A stretch of 38,829 bases of DNA from Myxococcales bacterium (GTDB lineage: Bacteria; Myxococcota; Polyangia; Polyangiales; Polyangiaceae). Below the pieces are notes generated by a model. The model made no database searches and was not told where the DNA came from. It worked only from the letters and a program-made list of their open reading frames with translations. Shown in pieces: positions 25,503-33,451 of the stretch. The stretch's first letter is position 1. Each line of letters starts with the position of its first letter. The translations under genes and the position numbers were made by a program. Location: the NCBI GenBank assembly GCA_003151595.1, contig PLXW01000089.1, forward strand, positions 88,307-127,135. The letters are read 5' to 3'.

Positions 25503-26216
25503 ATGGCGCATTCCGCTTCGCGAGGTCGCGCGATCGTATCGAGCTTCGTCGCCGCTTCTGCGTTCGCGTCCGCGATCGTGTTCCTTGGCGCGTGTGCGGT
25601 CGGGTGCTCGTCGTCGGATCCGCAGAGCGTCCCGCGCGACGCCGGTCTCATCCCGCTCGGCGGCGGCGACGCCGGACCGCTCGTGTTCGGCACGACGGCC
25701 GCCGTCACTGGCGCGCAAGACACGCACTGCGGATCGACCGTGCAAGCGACGAGCGCGACGAGCTGCCATCCGGCCGGCGGCGGCGGAGGAGGGGGCGTCA
25801 CCCCCGGCGGCGGCTACGGCGCGACGATGTTCAACTCGTCGGGCAGCGACGACAACTGCAAGTACGACGTCACGTGGGCGTCGACCGTGATCGTCGAGAA
25901 CAAGAACGCCTACCTCCAGGTGACCGCGAAGAACCGCACCGATCAGTCCCCGCTGAAGGGGGCCGCGCCGTTCGTCGAGATCTTCCGCGAAGTCGACGAC
26001 AACCCGGGCCCTTCGCTCAACGGCACGCAGACCGCGACGGAGACCGCGCCCGGCACGTACGTCATCGGCCCCGTGCAGCTCGACGAGCCGACGGACGGAG
26101 GGACGGCGAAGACGCAGGGGTACTGGACCGCGCGCTTCCATTTCAACGAAACGTGCTCCGACGTTCAGCCGGACTCGCCGCACGGGCACGCGGCGTTCTA
26201 TCTTCAGGTTCCATGA
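25503..26216 (+). CDS. His-rich 'PHGHAAF' lipoprotein, copy 2
   Basis: A 237-residue lipoprotein, paralog of the protein at 15685-16509. The signal has two possible lipobox cysteines (Cys31 or Cys35). Shared blocks in order are TGAQDTHCGSTVQATSATSC, GYGATMFNSSGSDDNCKYDV, GTYVIGPVQL, YWTARFHFNETCSDV and SPHGHAAFYLQVP. A run of eight glycines lies between the first two blocks. The ATG has AAGGAGAG about seven bases upstream. It overlaps the following cytochrome gene by four bases (ATGA). The family is unnamed to me; the conserved Cys and His suggest metal binding or disulfide-stabilised beta structure on the cell surface. Confidence 0.75.
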   Translation: MAHSASRGRAIVSSFVAASAFASAIVFLGACAVGCSSSDPQSVPRDAGLIPLGGGDAGPLVFGTTAAVTGAQDTHCGSTVQATSATSCHPAGGGGGGGVTPGGGYGATMFNSSGSDDNCKYDVTWASTVIVENKNAYLQVTAKNRTDQSPLKGAAPFVEIFREVDDNPGPSLNGTQTATETAPGTYVIGPVQLDEPTDGGTAKTQGYWTARFHFNETCSDVQPDSPHGHAAFYLQVP

Positions 26217-26659
26217 CGCGCTCCATGACGACCACGATTCGCGTAGCGTTCGGAGCCGCGCTCATCGGCCTCGCCGCGGCGAGCACGATCGCCGCCGCCG
26301 GGTGCACCGCTCTCTCGGAGTCGCTCGACGGAATACCGCCGGCACGCGACGCGGGTCCCGCGCAAGCGACCTGCCCGAACGATCTCCACGCGCAGTGCCC
26401 GGTTCCCGCGCCGAGCTACAAGAACGACATCGAGCCGATCGTCACCGCGCACTGCCTCCAGTGCCACAAAGCGGGCGGTATTCTCCCCACCGAGAACAGC
26501 TTCACGACGTACGACGCGCTCTCCGCCGATCGCCAGGCCATCGAAGATCAGATCAACGACTGCCGCATGCCTCCGCTCGACGCCGGCGTGCCGCTCTTGC
26601 CGACCGCGTCGCGCGTGCTCTTCATGACGTGGCTCGCGTGCGGGGCCCCGAACAACTAG
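26213..26659 (+). CDS. Mono-heme cytochrome c lipoprotein, copy 2
   Basis: A 148-residue lipoprotein with lipobox AAGC, starting at ATG 26213 (overlapping the upstream stop; ATG 26225 is an alternative). The small cytochrome domain reads YKNDIEPIVTAHCLQCHKAG, with one CxxCH, then SADRQAIEDQINDCRMPPLD and the tail TWLACGAPNN. The blocks match the cytochrome at 18475-18840, so the pair of lipoprotein and cytochrome has been duplicated between the two cassettes. The stop is three bases from the stop of the convergent gene at 26663. Confidence 0.85.
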   Translation: MTRSMTTTIRVAFGAALIGLAAASTIAAAGCTALSESLDGIPPARDAGPAQATCPNDLHAQCPVPAPSYKNDIEPIVTAHCLQCHKAGGILPTENSFTTYDALSADRQAIEDQINDCRMPPLDAGVPLLPTASRVLFMTWLACGAPNN

Positions 26660-26662
26660 GGC

Positions 26663-27280
26663 TCACGCCCAGGCGACGCGGAGGACGACTGACGTCGGCG
26701 TCGACCGGCGCTGGATCTCGTTCACGTACGCGCGCGTGCAGAAGAGCGTGATCGCGGACTGGTAGATCCCGCGGATCGCGTTTCGGAAGTACGGGATCTG
26801 GAGGATCGGCACGCCGGAGATCGTCGCCCGCGCCTCCTTCGGACCGAGCTTCACGATCTGCGTTCCGCCGCCGCCGTTGAAGAGGCGGCTGAAGAGCTGG
26901 TTCCCTTTGGGGAGGAGCGTCCACGGCGTGACGCCGGCGTTCTTCGCCATCTTGATGACCACGCCCAGGAACGTGTCGTGGATCTTGTGCGAGACCTCCG
27001 AGCCGATCGCGAGCTGCTCCTCGACGCTGAAGCCGAGGTCTTCGCACGCCTGGTAGTGCGCCATCCCCGCGCTCATCGGGAGCCACAGCCCGGCGACCGA
27101 CGAGAGGAGCAGGTCGCGGTGATCGGGCGGGAGGAGCGTCCTATATTTCTCGAAGCTGCCGCGCCGCCGGAGCGAGTCCATCGACGACGCGATGAGCGTG
27201 CTCCGGACTTCGGCCGCGAGACCGAGCGATGACTCGGCCGCGGGGAAGGGGAGGATGACCTCTTCGTGAAGCTCGCTCAT
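26663..27280 (-). CDS. Conserved helical protein of unknown function
   Basis: A 205-residue soluble protein without signal peptide or membrane segment; no family is firmly recognised. The N-terminal two thirds are helical (GSFEKYRTLLPPDHRDLLLS, MAHYQACEDLGFSVEEQLAI), followed by IVKLGPKEARATISGVPILQ and a final amphipathic strand VVLRVAWA. The overall plan, an alpha-helical bundle followed by 'LGPxEA' and a closing beta-strand, recalls the paralogous DUF2378/TIGR02265 proteins of myxobacteria, but the match is weak and is offered only as a possibility. It is convergent with the cytochrome gene and lies 63 bases downstream of the tail-collar lipoprotein gene on the same strand. Confidence 0.65.
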   Translation of the reverse strand: MSELHEEVILPFPAAESSLGLAAEVRSTLIASSMDSLRRRGSFEKYRTLLPPDHRDLLLSSVAGLWLPMSAGMAHYQACEDLGFSVEEQLAIGSEVSHKIHDTFLGVVIKMAKNAGVTPWTLLPKGNQLFSRLFNGGGGTQIVKLGPKEARATISGVPILQIPYFRNAIRGIYQSAITLFCTRAYVNEIQRRSTPTSVVLRVAWA

Positions 27281-27343
27281 CCGCGCCCATCGACGTTACC
27301 CGGGATCGCCCGGGATGGATACGACGGCGACGAGGGGCGCGAT

Positions 27344-27787
27344 CTATCGGCTGCCGAGGAACGTGCCGTAGACGCAGACGCCGTACGCGAGGTTGTTCGG
27401 CGTCACCGCCTTGAGGTTCGGCAGCGCGAACGTCGTCTTGCCGTCGCCTCCGAACGTGGTCAGCAGCGCGACGAAGAGCGTCGTGTTCTGAGAGATCGGA
27501 AGGAGCCGCCCGTCCGCCGGTAGGAACGTCGTCGGCATCGGCCCGGCGAAGAGATGGACCTCGCCGATCCCGCACGGCAGCGATCCGGTGCCCGGAACGA
27601 CGACCGGCTTTCCAAAGTCGGCGACGAATTGCGTGGGCGTGATCGCCGGCGTCAGCGCTTCGGCGGTGGCCTGCGCCGTCGTCTCTTCCGTCGACGTGCT
27701 CCCGTCCGGTGCGGAGGCGCAACCCGTGATCAGGGCAAAAACGGTGGCGAACGACGCGGCGCGCGAGAACGAGAGTGACGAGAGCAT
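27344..27787 (-). CDS. Lipoprotein with phage tail-collar domain
   Basis: A 147-residue protein with lipobox ITGC (Cys23) and a Thr/Ala/Glu linker of about 35 residues, then a tail-collar domain: GEVHLFAGPMPTTFLPADGR, LLPISQNTTLFVALLTTFGG and DGKTTFALPNLKAVTP, ending NLAYGVCVYGTFLGSR, the counterpart of the 'NY.IA..GxFPxR' end seen in phage tail fibres and microcystin-dependent-type proteins. The domain is complete. There are no phage genes around, so this appears to be a domain adopted by a surface lipoprotein, perhaps for trimerisation or binding. The start codon is divergent from a LuxR-type regulator pair. Confidence 0.8.
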   Translation of the reverse strand: MLSSLSFSRAASFATVFALITGCASAPDGSTSTEETTAQATAEALTPAITPTQFVADFGKPVVVPGTGSLPCGIGEVHLFAGPMPTTFLPADGRLLPISQNTTLFVALLTTFGGDGKTTFALPNLKAVTPNNLAYGVCVYGTFLGSR

Positions 27788-27930
27788 TCGAGTGACCCCT
27801 TCCGAGGAAATGGACCGGTGTGTCCGGCGAGTCGGACCCTAGCGCTGCGCATCACGTCGCTCCTGCCACCCATCGTGATGACACGGCTCCGTTTGCATTC
27901 GAACGTTGTCGGGACCAAAGAACCGATGCG

Positions 27931-28212
27931 ATGGTGTCGGCGATCCGAGTCACACGCTTCCGCTTCGGAGGGCGACGCTTCGCCGCGATCGCCGAGTCGG
28001 CTCCGCCTGCTCTGCCGAGCAACGTGAGCAACGCGGAGCGCGAGATCGCCACCCTCCTCCGCGCCGGCCTGTCGAACAAGGAGATCGCCAAAGCGCGCGG
28101 GACGTCGGCGCGCACGGTGGCAAACCAGATCTCCGCCTTGATGCGGAAGCTGGGCGTAAGCTCTCGCGTGGAGATCGCGCTCGCCATCGGGCCTGCGGGC
28201 GAAGACGGGTAG
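27931..28212 (+). CDS. Small LuxR-type DNA-binding protein
   Basis: A protein of 93 residues from ATG 27931 (an in-frame ATG at 27820 would add 37 residues lacking domain character). The C-terminal half is a LuxR/GerE helix-turn-helix: SNAEREIATLLRAGLSNKEI then AKARGTSARTVANQISALMR and KLGVSSRVEIALAI, with the conserved SNKEIA, TVxNQ and KLGVSSR segments. There is no receiver or ligand-binding domain; the N-terminal 30 residues are basic (RVTRFRFGGRRFAAI). It lies 38 bases before a second, larger LuxR-type gene. It may be a stand-alone regulator of the flanking lipoproteins; that is inference. Confidence 0.75.
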   Translation: MVSAIRVTRFRFGGRRFAAIAESAPPALPSNVSNAEREIATLLRAGLSNKEIAKARGTSARTVANQISALMRKLGVSSRVEIALAIGPAGEDG

Positions 28213-28250
28213 CGGCGAGCAGAGGACGAGGGGTCGCAGGGGGGGGAGCG

Positions 28251-29285
28251 ATGCGAAACGATCTGCTGACGATCGTCGAAGCGGCCTATGCGCTCGACGT
28301 GACCGATCAAGCGTGGTTGCGCGGCCTGACCGACGCGATCGGCCCGTTCATCGAGCGCGGGATGGGCGCCTACGGAGCCACGCTCGACGCGAGCGATCCC
28401 GGGCGCCTGCGGCTCGGACCGATCTACCCGTTCCGCGGCCAGGAGGACATGGTGCAAGCGATCGAGCGCGCGCACCGAGAGGCAGGCGCGGCGCGAGGCG
28501 AGGTGCTCTATCGATCGGGCGCGGCGATCAACGGCGTCATCCAGTCGGCGGGCGACGCGGAGTGGGAAGACATCTCGAAGGCCGGTCCCTCCGGAGTCGG
28601 CGATTGCAGTGCGGTGTGCGCGCTCGACCCCGCAGGGCGAGGGTACGTCGTGATCGCGCCGAGCGCGGAGCGCCAGCGGTACGCGCCGCGCGTGAAGAGG
28701 GTGTGGTCGCGCGTGACGGCGCACGTCGTGGCGATGCAGCGACTGCGAAACGGTCTCCCGACGCTCACCCCCCGCGCGCGCGAGGAAGGCGAGGCCGTGC
28801 TCACCCCCGGCGGCAAGCTCGAGCACGCGGAGGGGGCTGCGAAAGACGTCTCGGCGCGTATTCTCCTGCGCGAAGCGGCGATCGCGCGCGAACGCGCGCG
28901 CGGCCGGCTTCGCAAGCGCGAGCCGGATGAGGCCGTCGAGGCCTGGCAGGCGCTGGTCGCCGGGCGGTGGTCGATCGTCGATCGCTTCGATCACGACGGT
29001 CGTCGCTTTCTGATCGCGCACGAGAACGAGCCCGAGAGCGCCGGCCCACGCGCGCTGACTCCGCGCGAAAAGCAGGTCGTCTCGCTGGTGGCCATGGGGC
29101 ACACCAACAAGCTCATCGCGTACGAGCTCGGCCTCACGACGGACGCCATCGGTCGCTACCTCGCGACCGCCATTCGAAAGCTCGGCCTCACGTCGCGCGT
29201 CGATGTGGTGCGATTGCACCGCGCCGCGTGGATGTCGCGCGCGCAAGGCGCGAAAGGGACGTTGCCGTCACGCACACCAAAATGA
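28251..29285 (+). CDS. LuxR-family transcriptional regulator
   Basis: A 344-residue regulator. The start is ATG 28251 with a GGGGGGAG ribosome site; the frame is open upstream but overlaps the small LuxR gene. Residues 1-270 form an N-terminal region with no obvious named domain, possibly GAF-like (TIVEAAYALDVTDQAWLRGL, YVVIAPSAERQRY). The C-terminal LuxR helix-turn-helix is clear: RALTPREKQVVSLVAMGHTN, KLIAYELGLTTDAIGRYLAT and AIRKLGLTSRVDVVRLHRAA. The ligand or signal is unknown. It converges on the S74-domain lipoprotein gene, with hairpins between. Confidence 0.82.
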   Translation: MRNDLLTIVEAAYALDVTDQAWLRGLTDAIGPFIERGMGAYGATLDASDPGRLRLGPIYPFRGQEDMVQAIERAHREAGAARGEVLYRSGAAINGVIQSAGDAEWEDISKAGPSGVGDCSAVCALDPAGRGYVVIAPSAERQRYAPRVKRVWSRVTAHVVAMQRLRNGLPTLTPRAREEGEAVLTPGGKLEHAEGAAKDVSARILLREAAIARERARGRLRKREPDEAVEAWQALVAGRWSIVDRFDHDGRRFLIAHENEPESAGPRALTPREKQVVSLVAMGHTNKLIAYELGLTTDAIGRYLATAIRKLGLTSRVDVVRLHRAAWMSRAQGAKGTLPSRTPK

Positions 29286-29354
29286 CCATTCAGCGTTCTC
29301 GCCGATTGGGGTTCATTCGAGTCACGGGACCGGGGGGCCCCGATGGCGACGCGC

Positions 29355-29376
29355 GGCGCGCTCGATGGAGCGCGCC
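29355..29376. terminator. Perfect GC hairpin between convergent genes
   Basis: Nine-base-pair perfect stem (GGCGCGCTC / GAGCGCGCC) with a four-base loop GATG, followed at 29381-29392 by the palindrome GCCCGCGCGGGC. It lies between the convergent stops of the LuxR regulator and the S74 lipoprotein, where a bidirectional terminator is expected. There is no T-tract, so intrinsic termination is unproven. Confidence 0.45.
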
Positions 29377-29394
29377 CCGCGCCCGCGCGGGCGA

Positions 29395-30258
29395 TCACTT
29401 TGCGCGTGACGAGCGCAGCTCCGCGTTCTCTCTCTCGAGCTTCTCGATGCGCGCGTCTTGCTCCTCGAGCCGCTCGTACAGTCCTTGAATCGCGGCGAAC
29501 GCGAGGCCGTGCGCATCGACCGGGCTGTACGCCTTGTCGGTGCCCCCCAGACCGAACGCGCCGTAGAGATCCTGCGCCATCGGCCCCATGTGGCGAATCG
29601 ACGGGTCGTCGCTCTTGTAGGACCAGGTCGACACGGGCATCTCGGCGACGGCGCGCAGCACGGCGCGCGGGTCGACCGGCTCGATGTCGCGTTTGAGGTT
29701 TCGATCACTCACGCACATCGGGCAGCCGACCGGACAGGTGTCCTGGCTGTTCTTGGGCGCGTAGCAGCTCGTGAACGAGGGGCCCTCTTCGAGCTGGCAA
29801 CAGAGCTCGCCCGCGTTGCAGCAGCTCTGACCGCAGCACGAGCCGCCGCCGGTGCACGCCGCGGCGTCGGTCTCGCACGGCGCTTCGCGACAGCCCCCCG
29901 AGCAGTACGGAGTCTTGCCGGTGCAGCCGATGCCGCAGCCGCCGCAGTTCTTCGGATCGTTGCTGGCGTTGATGCACGCGCCGGCGCAGCACGTGAACCC
30001 ACCCTGGCAGGCGGGCGTGCAGGTCTGTCCGCCGTCCGACCCGCCGCTTCCACTTCCACTTCCACTTCCGCTTCCGCTGCTGCCGCCGCTGCTCCCGCCC
30101 GAACCGGAGCCGCCGCCGCTCCCCGATCCCGATCCGGAGCTCGTCGCATCCACGGACGCGTCGCCGCCCCCGCCACTCACCGTCGACCCGCCGCAGCTCG
30201 CGGCGATCGCCGCGATCGCGAGGAACCCGAGAGAGACCGAAGTCGAAATTCGCATCAC
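29395..30258 (-). CDS. Cys-rich lipoprotein with Peptidase S74 self-cleaving chaperone domain
   Basis: A 287-residue protein: signal with lipobox AASC (Cys22), a Gly/Ser-rich linker (about 35-77), a cysteine-rich region (80-182) with repeats of the type FTCCAGACINASNDPKNCGG and SCCGQSCCNAGELCC, then a C-terminal domain from about 183: SDRNLKRDIEPVDPRAVLRA, MPVSTWSYKSD, HMGPMAQDLYGAFGLGG and a coiled coil (LYERLEEQDARIEKLEREN). This is the Peptidase S74/intramolecular chaperone domain of phage tail spikes, with the Ser184-Lys189 dyad at the family spacing of five. Such domains trimerise via the coiled coil and cleave themselves off before the Ser. AAGGAG lies six bases upstream of the start. 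If active, a processed Cys-rich lipoprotein would be released. Confidence 0.85.
   Translation of the reverse strand: MMRISTSVSLGFLAIAAIAASCGGSTVSGGGGDASVDATSSGSGSGSGGGSGSGGSSGGSSGSGSGSGSGSGGSDGGQTCTPACQGGFTCCAGACINASNDPKNCGGCGIGCTGKTPYCSGGCREAPCETDAAACTGGGSCCGQSCCNAGELCCQLEEGPSFTSCYAPKNSQDTCPVGCPMCVSDRNLKRDIEPVDPRAVLRAVAEMPVSTWSYKSDDPSIRHMGPMAQDLYGAFGLGGTDKAYSPVDAHGLAFAAIQGLYERLEEQDARIEKLERENAELRSSRAK
30047..30076 (-). repeat. Hexanucleotide repeat encoding a Gly-Ser linker
   Basis: Five consecutive hexamers on the plus strand (CTTCCA three times, CTTCCG twice), read on the minus strand as Gly-Ser dipeptides in the linker of the S74 lipoprotein. Slippage would vary linker length without a frameshift. 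Confidence 0.9.
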
Positions 30259-30394
30259 GAGCTCCTTACAGGTCGAGCGCGGTCACGCTTCGGAGGAGGC
30301 GGCGCGCGAACTGCTCCACAGCGTCCCGGGCGAAGTGACGTGCGTCAAGCGCGTTGCACGGTGCAGCTCGCGTGCACGCCTTCGCACGGCTTCA

Positions 30395-33300
30395 TCATCG
30401 GACGCGCGCGCGCGCGACCTCGGTCGCGGGCGCCGTCGCGGTGGCGTCGCCGGTTGCCGCGCGGAAGAACGGGGTGCGGACGTTGCGATAGTAGAGCACC
30501 GCATCGAGCGCGACGGCTGGCGTGGGGAGCGTGGCGGGGGCCGCGAGCACGACATCGACGGTCCCCAGCGGCGGGACGATGCGCGCGAAGGGGATGCGCG
30601 CTGTCTCTGACAGCTCGTGCAGATAGAGGAGCCCGCCGTCGGCCTTCGCAATGTCCATCCCGAAGCGTGCGGCACCGAGCGGGATGGTCCCGTCGGCGGC
30701 GGGACCTCCGTAACGGGCGACGACGTTCCCGCTCGCATCGACTGCCTGCAGCTCGAGCCACGGCTCGCGGATGTCGGTGACACCCGTGGGGAACGCGTGA
30801 CCCGACGCGCGGTTCGCGACGGTGACAAGAACGGCGCTGGCGCCCTGGATCGCGGTGAGCGCGATCGTCGACCGCAAGCTCGCTTCTTCGGCGCTCGCCA
30901 TCGCGCCGTCCTTCGTGACTTGCGAAGCGAGGTAGACGTTTCCGCCGACCATCGCGTGATCCGCGACGCCGTTCCCGTCCTTCGGCGCGTGGCAGTCCAC
31001 GCAACGAGTGACGGGCCCCGCACTCTCCGCGCCGGAGTCGTAGCTCATGCCGGCGTACGCGCTGGTCTCGTACTCGTGGAGCGTATCGATCGCTTCGACG
31101 CCGATACCCGGCACATACTGCTGGTGGCACGTCCCGCAGAACTTCGGATCGCGCAGCGTCGCGAGGGTCGCCGACGCGCGCGCCGCGTGAGCCTGCGTCC
31201 AGTCGTGCGTCGCGACCTCGAGGTCCGCGTTCCCCCCGGCGCGGATCAACCGCTCGCCGTCGTGGCACCCGAGGCACGTGACGCCACGCCCGCTGGCGAG
31301 CGTCGTGTCGCCGAGACGCGAGCTCACGGGGTCGTGGCATCCGGCGCAGAGGCGCGGGTACTGGACTCCGTTGTTCGTCGCTTCGACCCCCGCGCAGAAG
31401 TGGACCATCGGGTCGACCGCGGCCTGCGCGTGCGCGCTCGTCTTCCACGCGGCGTACTCCGTCGCGTGACATCCGCCGCACCACGCGCCGTCGTACGTCG
31501 GGTTCGGCTGCTCTGCGCTCGACCGCAACCACGTCGGCGCGAGCGGCAAGTCGCGCGCGATCACCGCCGCGACCTCCGCGGCCATCGCCGTCGCGTCGCT
31601 CGTCGGCGCGGAGGGATCGATCGCGCCCGCGCGCTGCGCCCCTGTTCGATCCGGCGCGAGGCCTCCCATCTCCGTGAACGCGCTCAGCACGTCATGCGGA
31701 TCGAACGGCGGATCGTTCGGCGCGTTCGCCGGCGGTGTGGTCGAGAAGAAATCGACCAGCCCCGCGTGCCCGATCCGCGCGTCGCGCGCGACGTCCACCC
31801 CTGCGGTCAGGTCTTCGAAGAGCGCTTCGTTCGTCGACACGAACCCGTCGAGGTGACACCCGCCGCACGACATCCAGTCGTTCCCGGTCGTCGCCAGCAC
31901 CCCCTTCCGTGCGTTCGCACGGAAGAAGAGGCGGAGACCTGCGCGCAGGTCGGGCGCGAGAGGATCGTTCGACACGAGCGCGATCGGTGACCCGAGGGGT
32001 TTCACGTGCGCGCCGGGGCTCCCCCCGCCGAGATCGAGCACGTGAAGCGACTTCGAGTGGAACGGCGCGCCCGGCGGCGCCGGATCCTCGCTCTCATCGT
32101 CGAGCACGAACGCGCGCGCGCCGGCGGGGTCGAGCGCGATCCCGACCGGGTGATCGCCGGGGAGTCCGCGAAAGACATCGACGGCCTTACCGACCGTGAG
32201 ATCGAACGTGATCAGGTCTTCGCTCGCGCACGCGAGCACATACGCCGCGAGGCCGTTCGGATGAAACGCGGCCGCGCACGGCTGCGAGAGGACGATCGGA
32301 TTGTTCGCTGCGTCGAAGAGCTTGATCGCGGCGAAGAGGTTCTTGCGACCGGCGACGACGCCGCCCGGATCGTCGCGGTTCGTCAGCACCTCTGCGCGCT
32401 GCGCGAGATCCACGACGCTCACGGTCGGAAAGAGCGTCGTCTGAAACTCAAACGGGTGCGTCGATGCCAGGAGCTCGTGCGGAACCCACGCGACGTCGCC
32501 ATCGGGCGCCCACGCGAGCGACTCGAGCGCGAACGGCGTCCCGTGAGGCGTCGTCTTCGTGCCGTCGCCGACCTCCAACGCGAGGGACACGTCTGCGGGC
32601 GGAGAGAGCGTTTCGCCCCCTTCGGGCGACGGTTGCGATCCGGCATCGGGGTCGGCGGCGAGTGGAACGATCGTGACTCTCCCGTCGATGCGATGCGTGA
32701 CGTAGAGCTCGCGGCGCTTGCGCGAGACCGCGACGCCCGATGGGAGACGCCCGACGGCGATCGTCGTCGCGAGCACGCCGGCGGTGCGGTCGATCACCGC
32801 GACGGCATCGTCGTCCTCGACCGCGACGTAGAGCCATCGCGGGTTCGCGGAGTCCCAGACGGCGGCCCGCGGATGCGTAGCCGTCGGGATCGTGCGGACG
32901 AGGACGCGCGCATCGGCGTCGATGAGCGCGACGGACGCGCCGCCGCGATCGACCGCCGCGAGCCAATGGCCATCGGGACTGAGCGCGACGCTCCTTACGT
33001 CGGTGCCAACGTGGATCTCCCGGACGAGGGAGAACGAGTCGACATCGGTGTAGCTGACGGAGCCGACGTCCCCGTTCGCCGTCCACACGCCGCCGCGAAC
33101 CGGATCGAAGACCACGGGCGACGATGCAAAGCTGACGCGCGCGGACGGAGGGACGAGCGGAGGGGGCGCGGACTCGAGCGGCGGGAGCGGGCTGACCGCG
33201 TCGGCACCGGCTTCGTCCCCGAGCGGCGGAGCACCGTCGGGCTCCGCGTGGTCTTCGAACGGGAAGTGCTCCGCGCTGCAGGCGCCGGCGAGCACCAACG

Positions 33301-33427
33301 AGCCGACGACCGTCAGGACGAGAACGAGCGACGCGGGGCGCAAGGCGCGGCCGACTTTGCGGGATTGGCAGGCGGGTGTCGAGTGGGTGCGCGTCTCTGC
33401 GACCCGCGGCCAGCAAGAGCCACACAT
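30395..33427 (-). CDS. Beta-propeller / hexa-heme cytochrome c lipoprotein
   Basis: A 1010-residue surface protein. After a basic leader and hydrophobic segment (LVLVLTVVGSLVLAGAC, lipobox AGAC) comes an Asp/Pro-rich linker. Residues about 95-500 carry YVTN-type propeller repeats (GTDVRSVALSPDGHWLAAVD, WLYVAVEDDDAVAVID, GRLPSGVAVSRKRRELYV). Six CxxCH sites follow between about 520 and 810: CGGCH twice, CAGCH, CLGCH, CGTCH and CVDCH. The last 200 residues have no heme and include NRASGHAFPTGVTDIREPWL, resembling the penta-heme protein's C-terminal domain. Propeller fused to multiheme suggests a surface or outer-face electron-transfer protein; the partner is unknown. The signal follows an N-terminal extension, so a later TTG start is possible. 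It lies 24 bases downstream of a nucleotidyltransferase gene. Confidence 0.85.
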   Translation of the reverse strand: MCGSCWPRVAETRTHSTPACQSRKVGRALRPASLVLVLTVVGSLVLAGACSAEHFPFEDHAEPDGAPPLGDEAGADAVSPLPPLESAPPPLVPPSARVSFASSPVVFDPVRGGVWTANGDVGSVSYTDVDSFSLVREIHVGTDVRSVALSPDGHWLAAVDRGGASVALIDADARVLVRTIPTATHPRAAVWDSANPRWLYVAVEDDDAVAVIDRTAGVLATTIAVGRLPSGVAVSRKRRELYVTHRIDGRVTIVPLAADPDAGSQPSPEGGETLSPPADVSLALEVGDGTKTTPHGTPFALESLAWAPDGDVAWVPHELLASTHPFEFQTTLFPTVSVVDLAQRAEVLTNRDDPGGVVAGRKNLFAAIKLFDAANNPIVLSQPCAAAFHPNGLAAYVLACASEDLITFDLTVGKAVDVFRGLPGDHPVGIALDPAGARAFVLDDESEDPAPPGAPFHSKSLHVLDLGGGSPGAHVKPLGSPIALVSNDPLAPDLRAGLRLFFRANARKGVLATTGNDWMSCGGCHLDGFVSTNEALFEDLTAGVDVARDARIGHAGLVDFFSTTPPANAPNDPPFDPHDVLSAFTEMGGLAPDRTGAQRAGAIDPSAPTSDATAMAAEVAAVIARDLPLAPTWLRSSAEQPNPTYDGAWCGGCHATEYAAWKTSAHAQAAVDPMVHFCAGVEATNNGVQYPRLCAGCHDPVSSRLGDTTLASGRGVTCLGCHDGERLIRAGGNADLEVATHDWTQAHAARASATLATLRDPKFCGTCHQQYVPGIGVEAIDTLHEYETSAYAGMSYDSGAESAGPVTRCVDCHAPKDGNGVADHAMVGGNVYLASQVTKDGAMASAEEASLRSTIALTAIQGASAVLVTVANRASGHAFPTGVTDIREPWLELQAVDASGNVVARYGGPAADGTIPLGAARFGMDIAKADGGLLYLHELSETARIPFARIVPPLGTVDVVLAAPATLPTPAVALDAVLYYRNVRTPFFRAATGDATATAPATEVARARVR

Positions 33428-33451
33428 GTGCCAACGACCGCCTGATCGGCG

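Noticed and set aside
27299..27314. CCCGGG-ATCG-CCCGGG inverted repeat between two minus-strand genes
   Set aside because: Six-base arms with a four-base loop and no T-tract; too short and GC-typical to call a terminator with confidence.
29331..29342. CGGGGGGCCCCG palindrome near the convergent stops
   Set aside because: The loop would be only two bases; it is not a workable hairpin and the nearby 29355-29376 stem is better.
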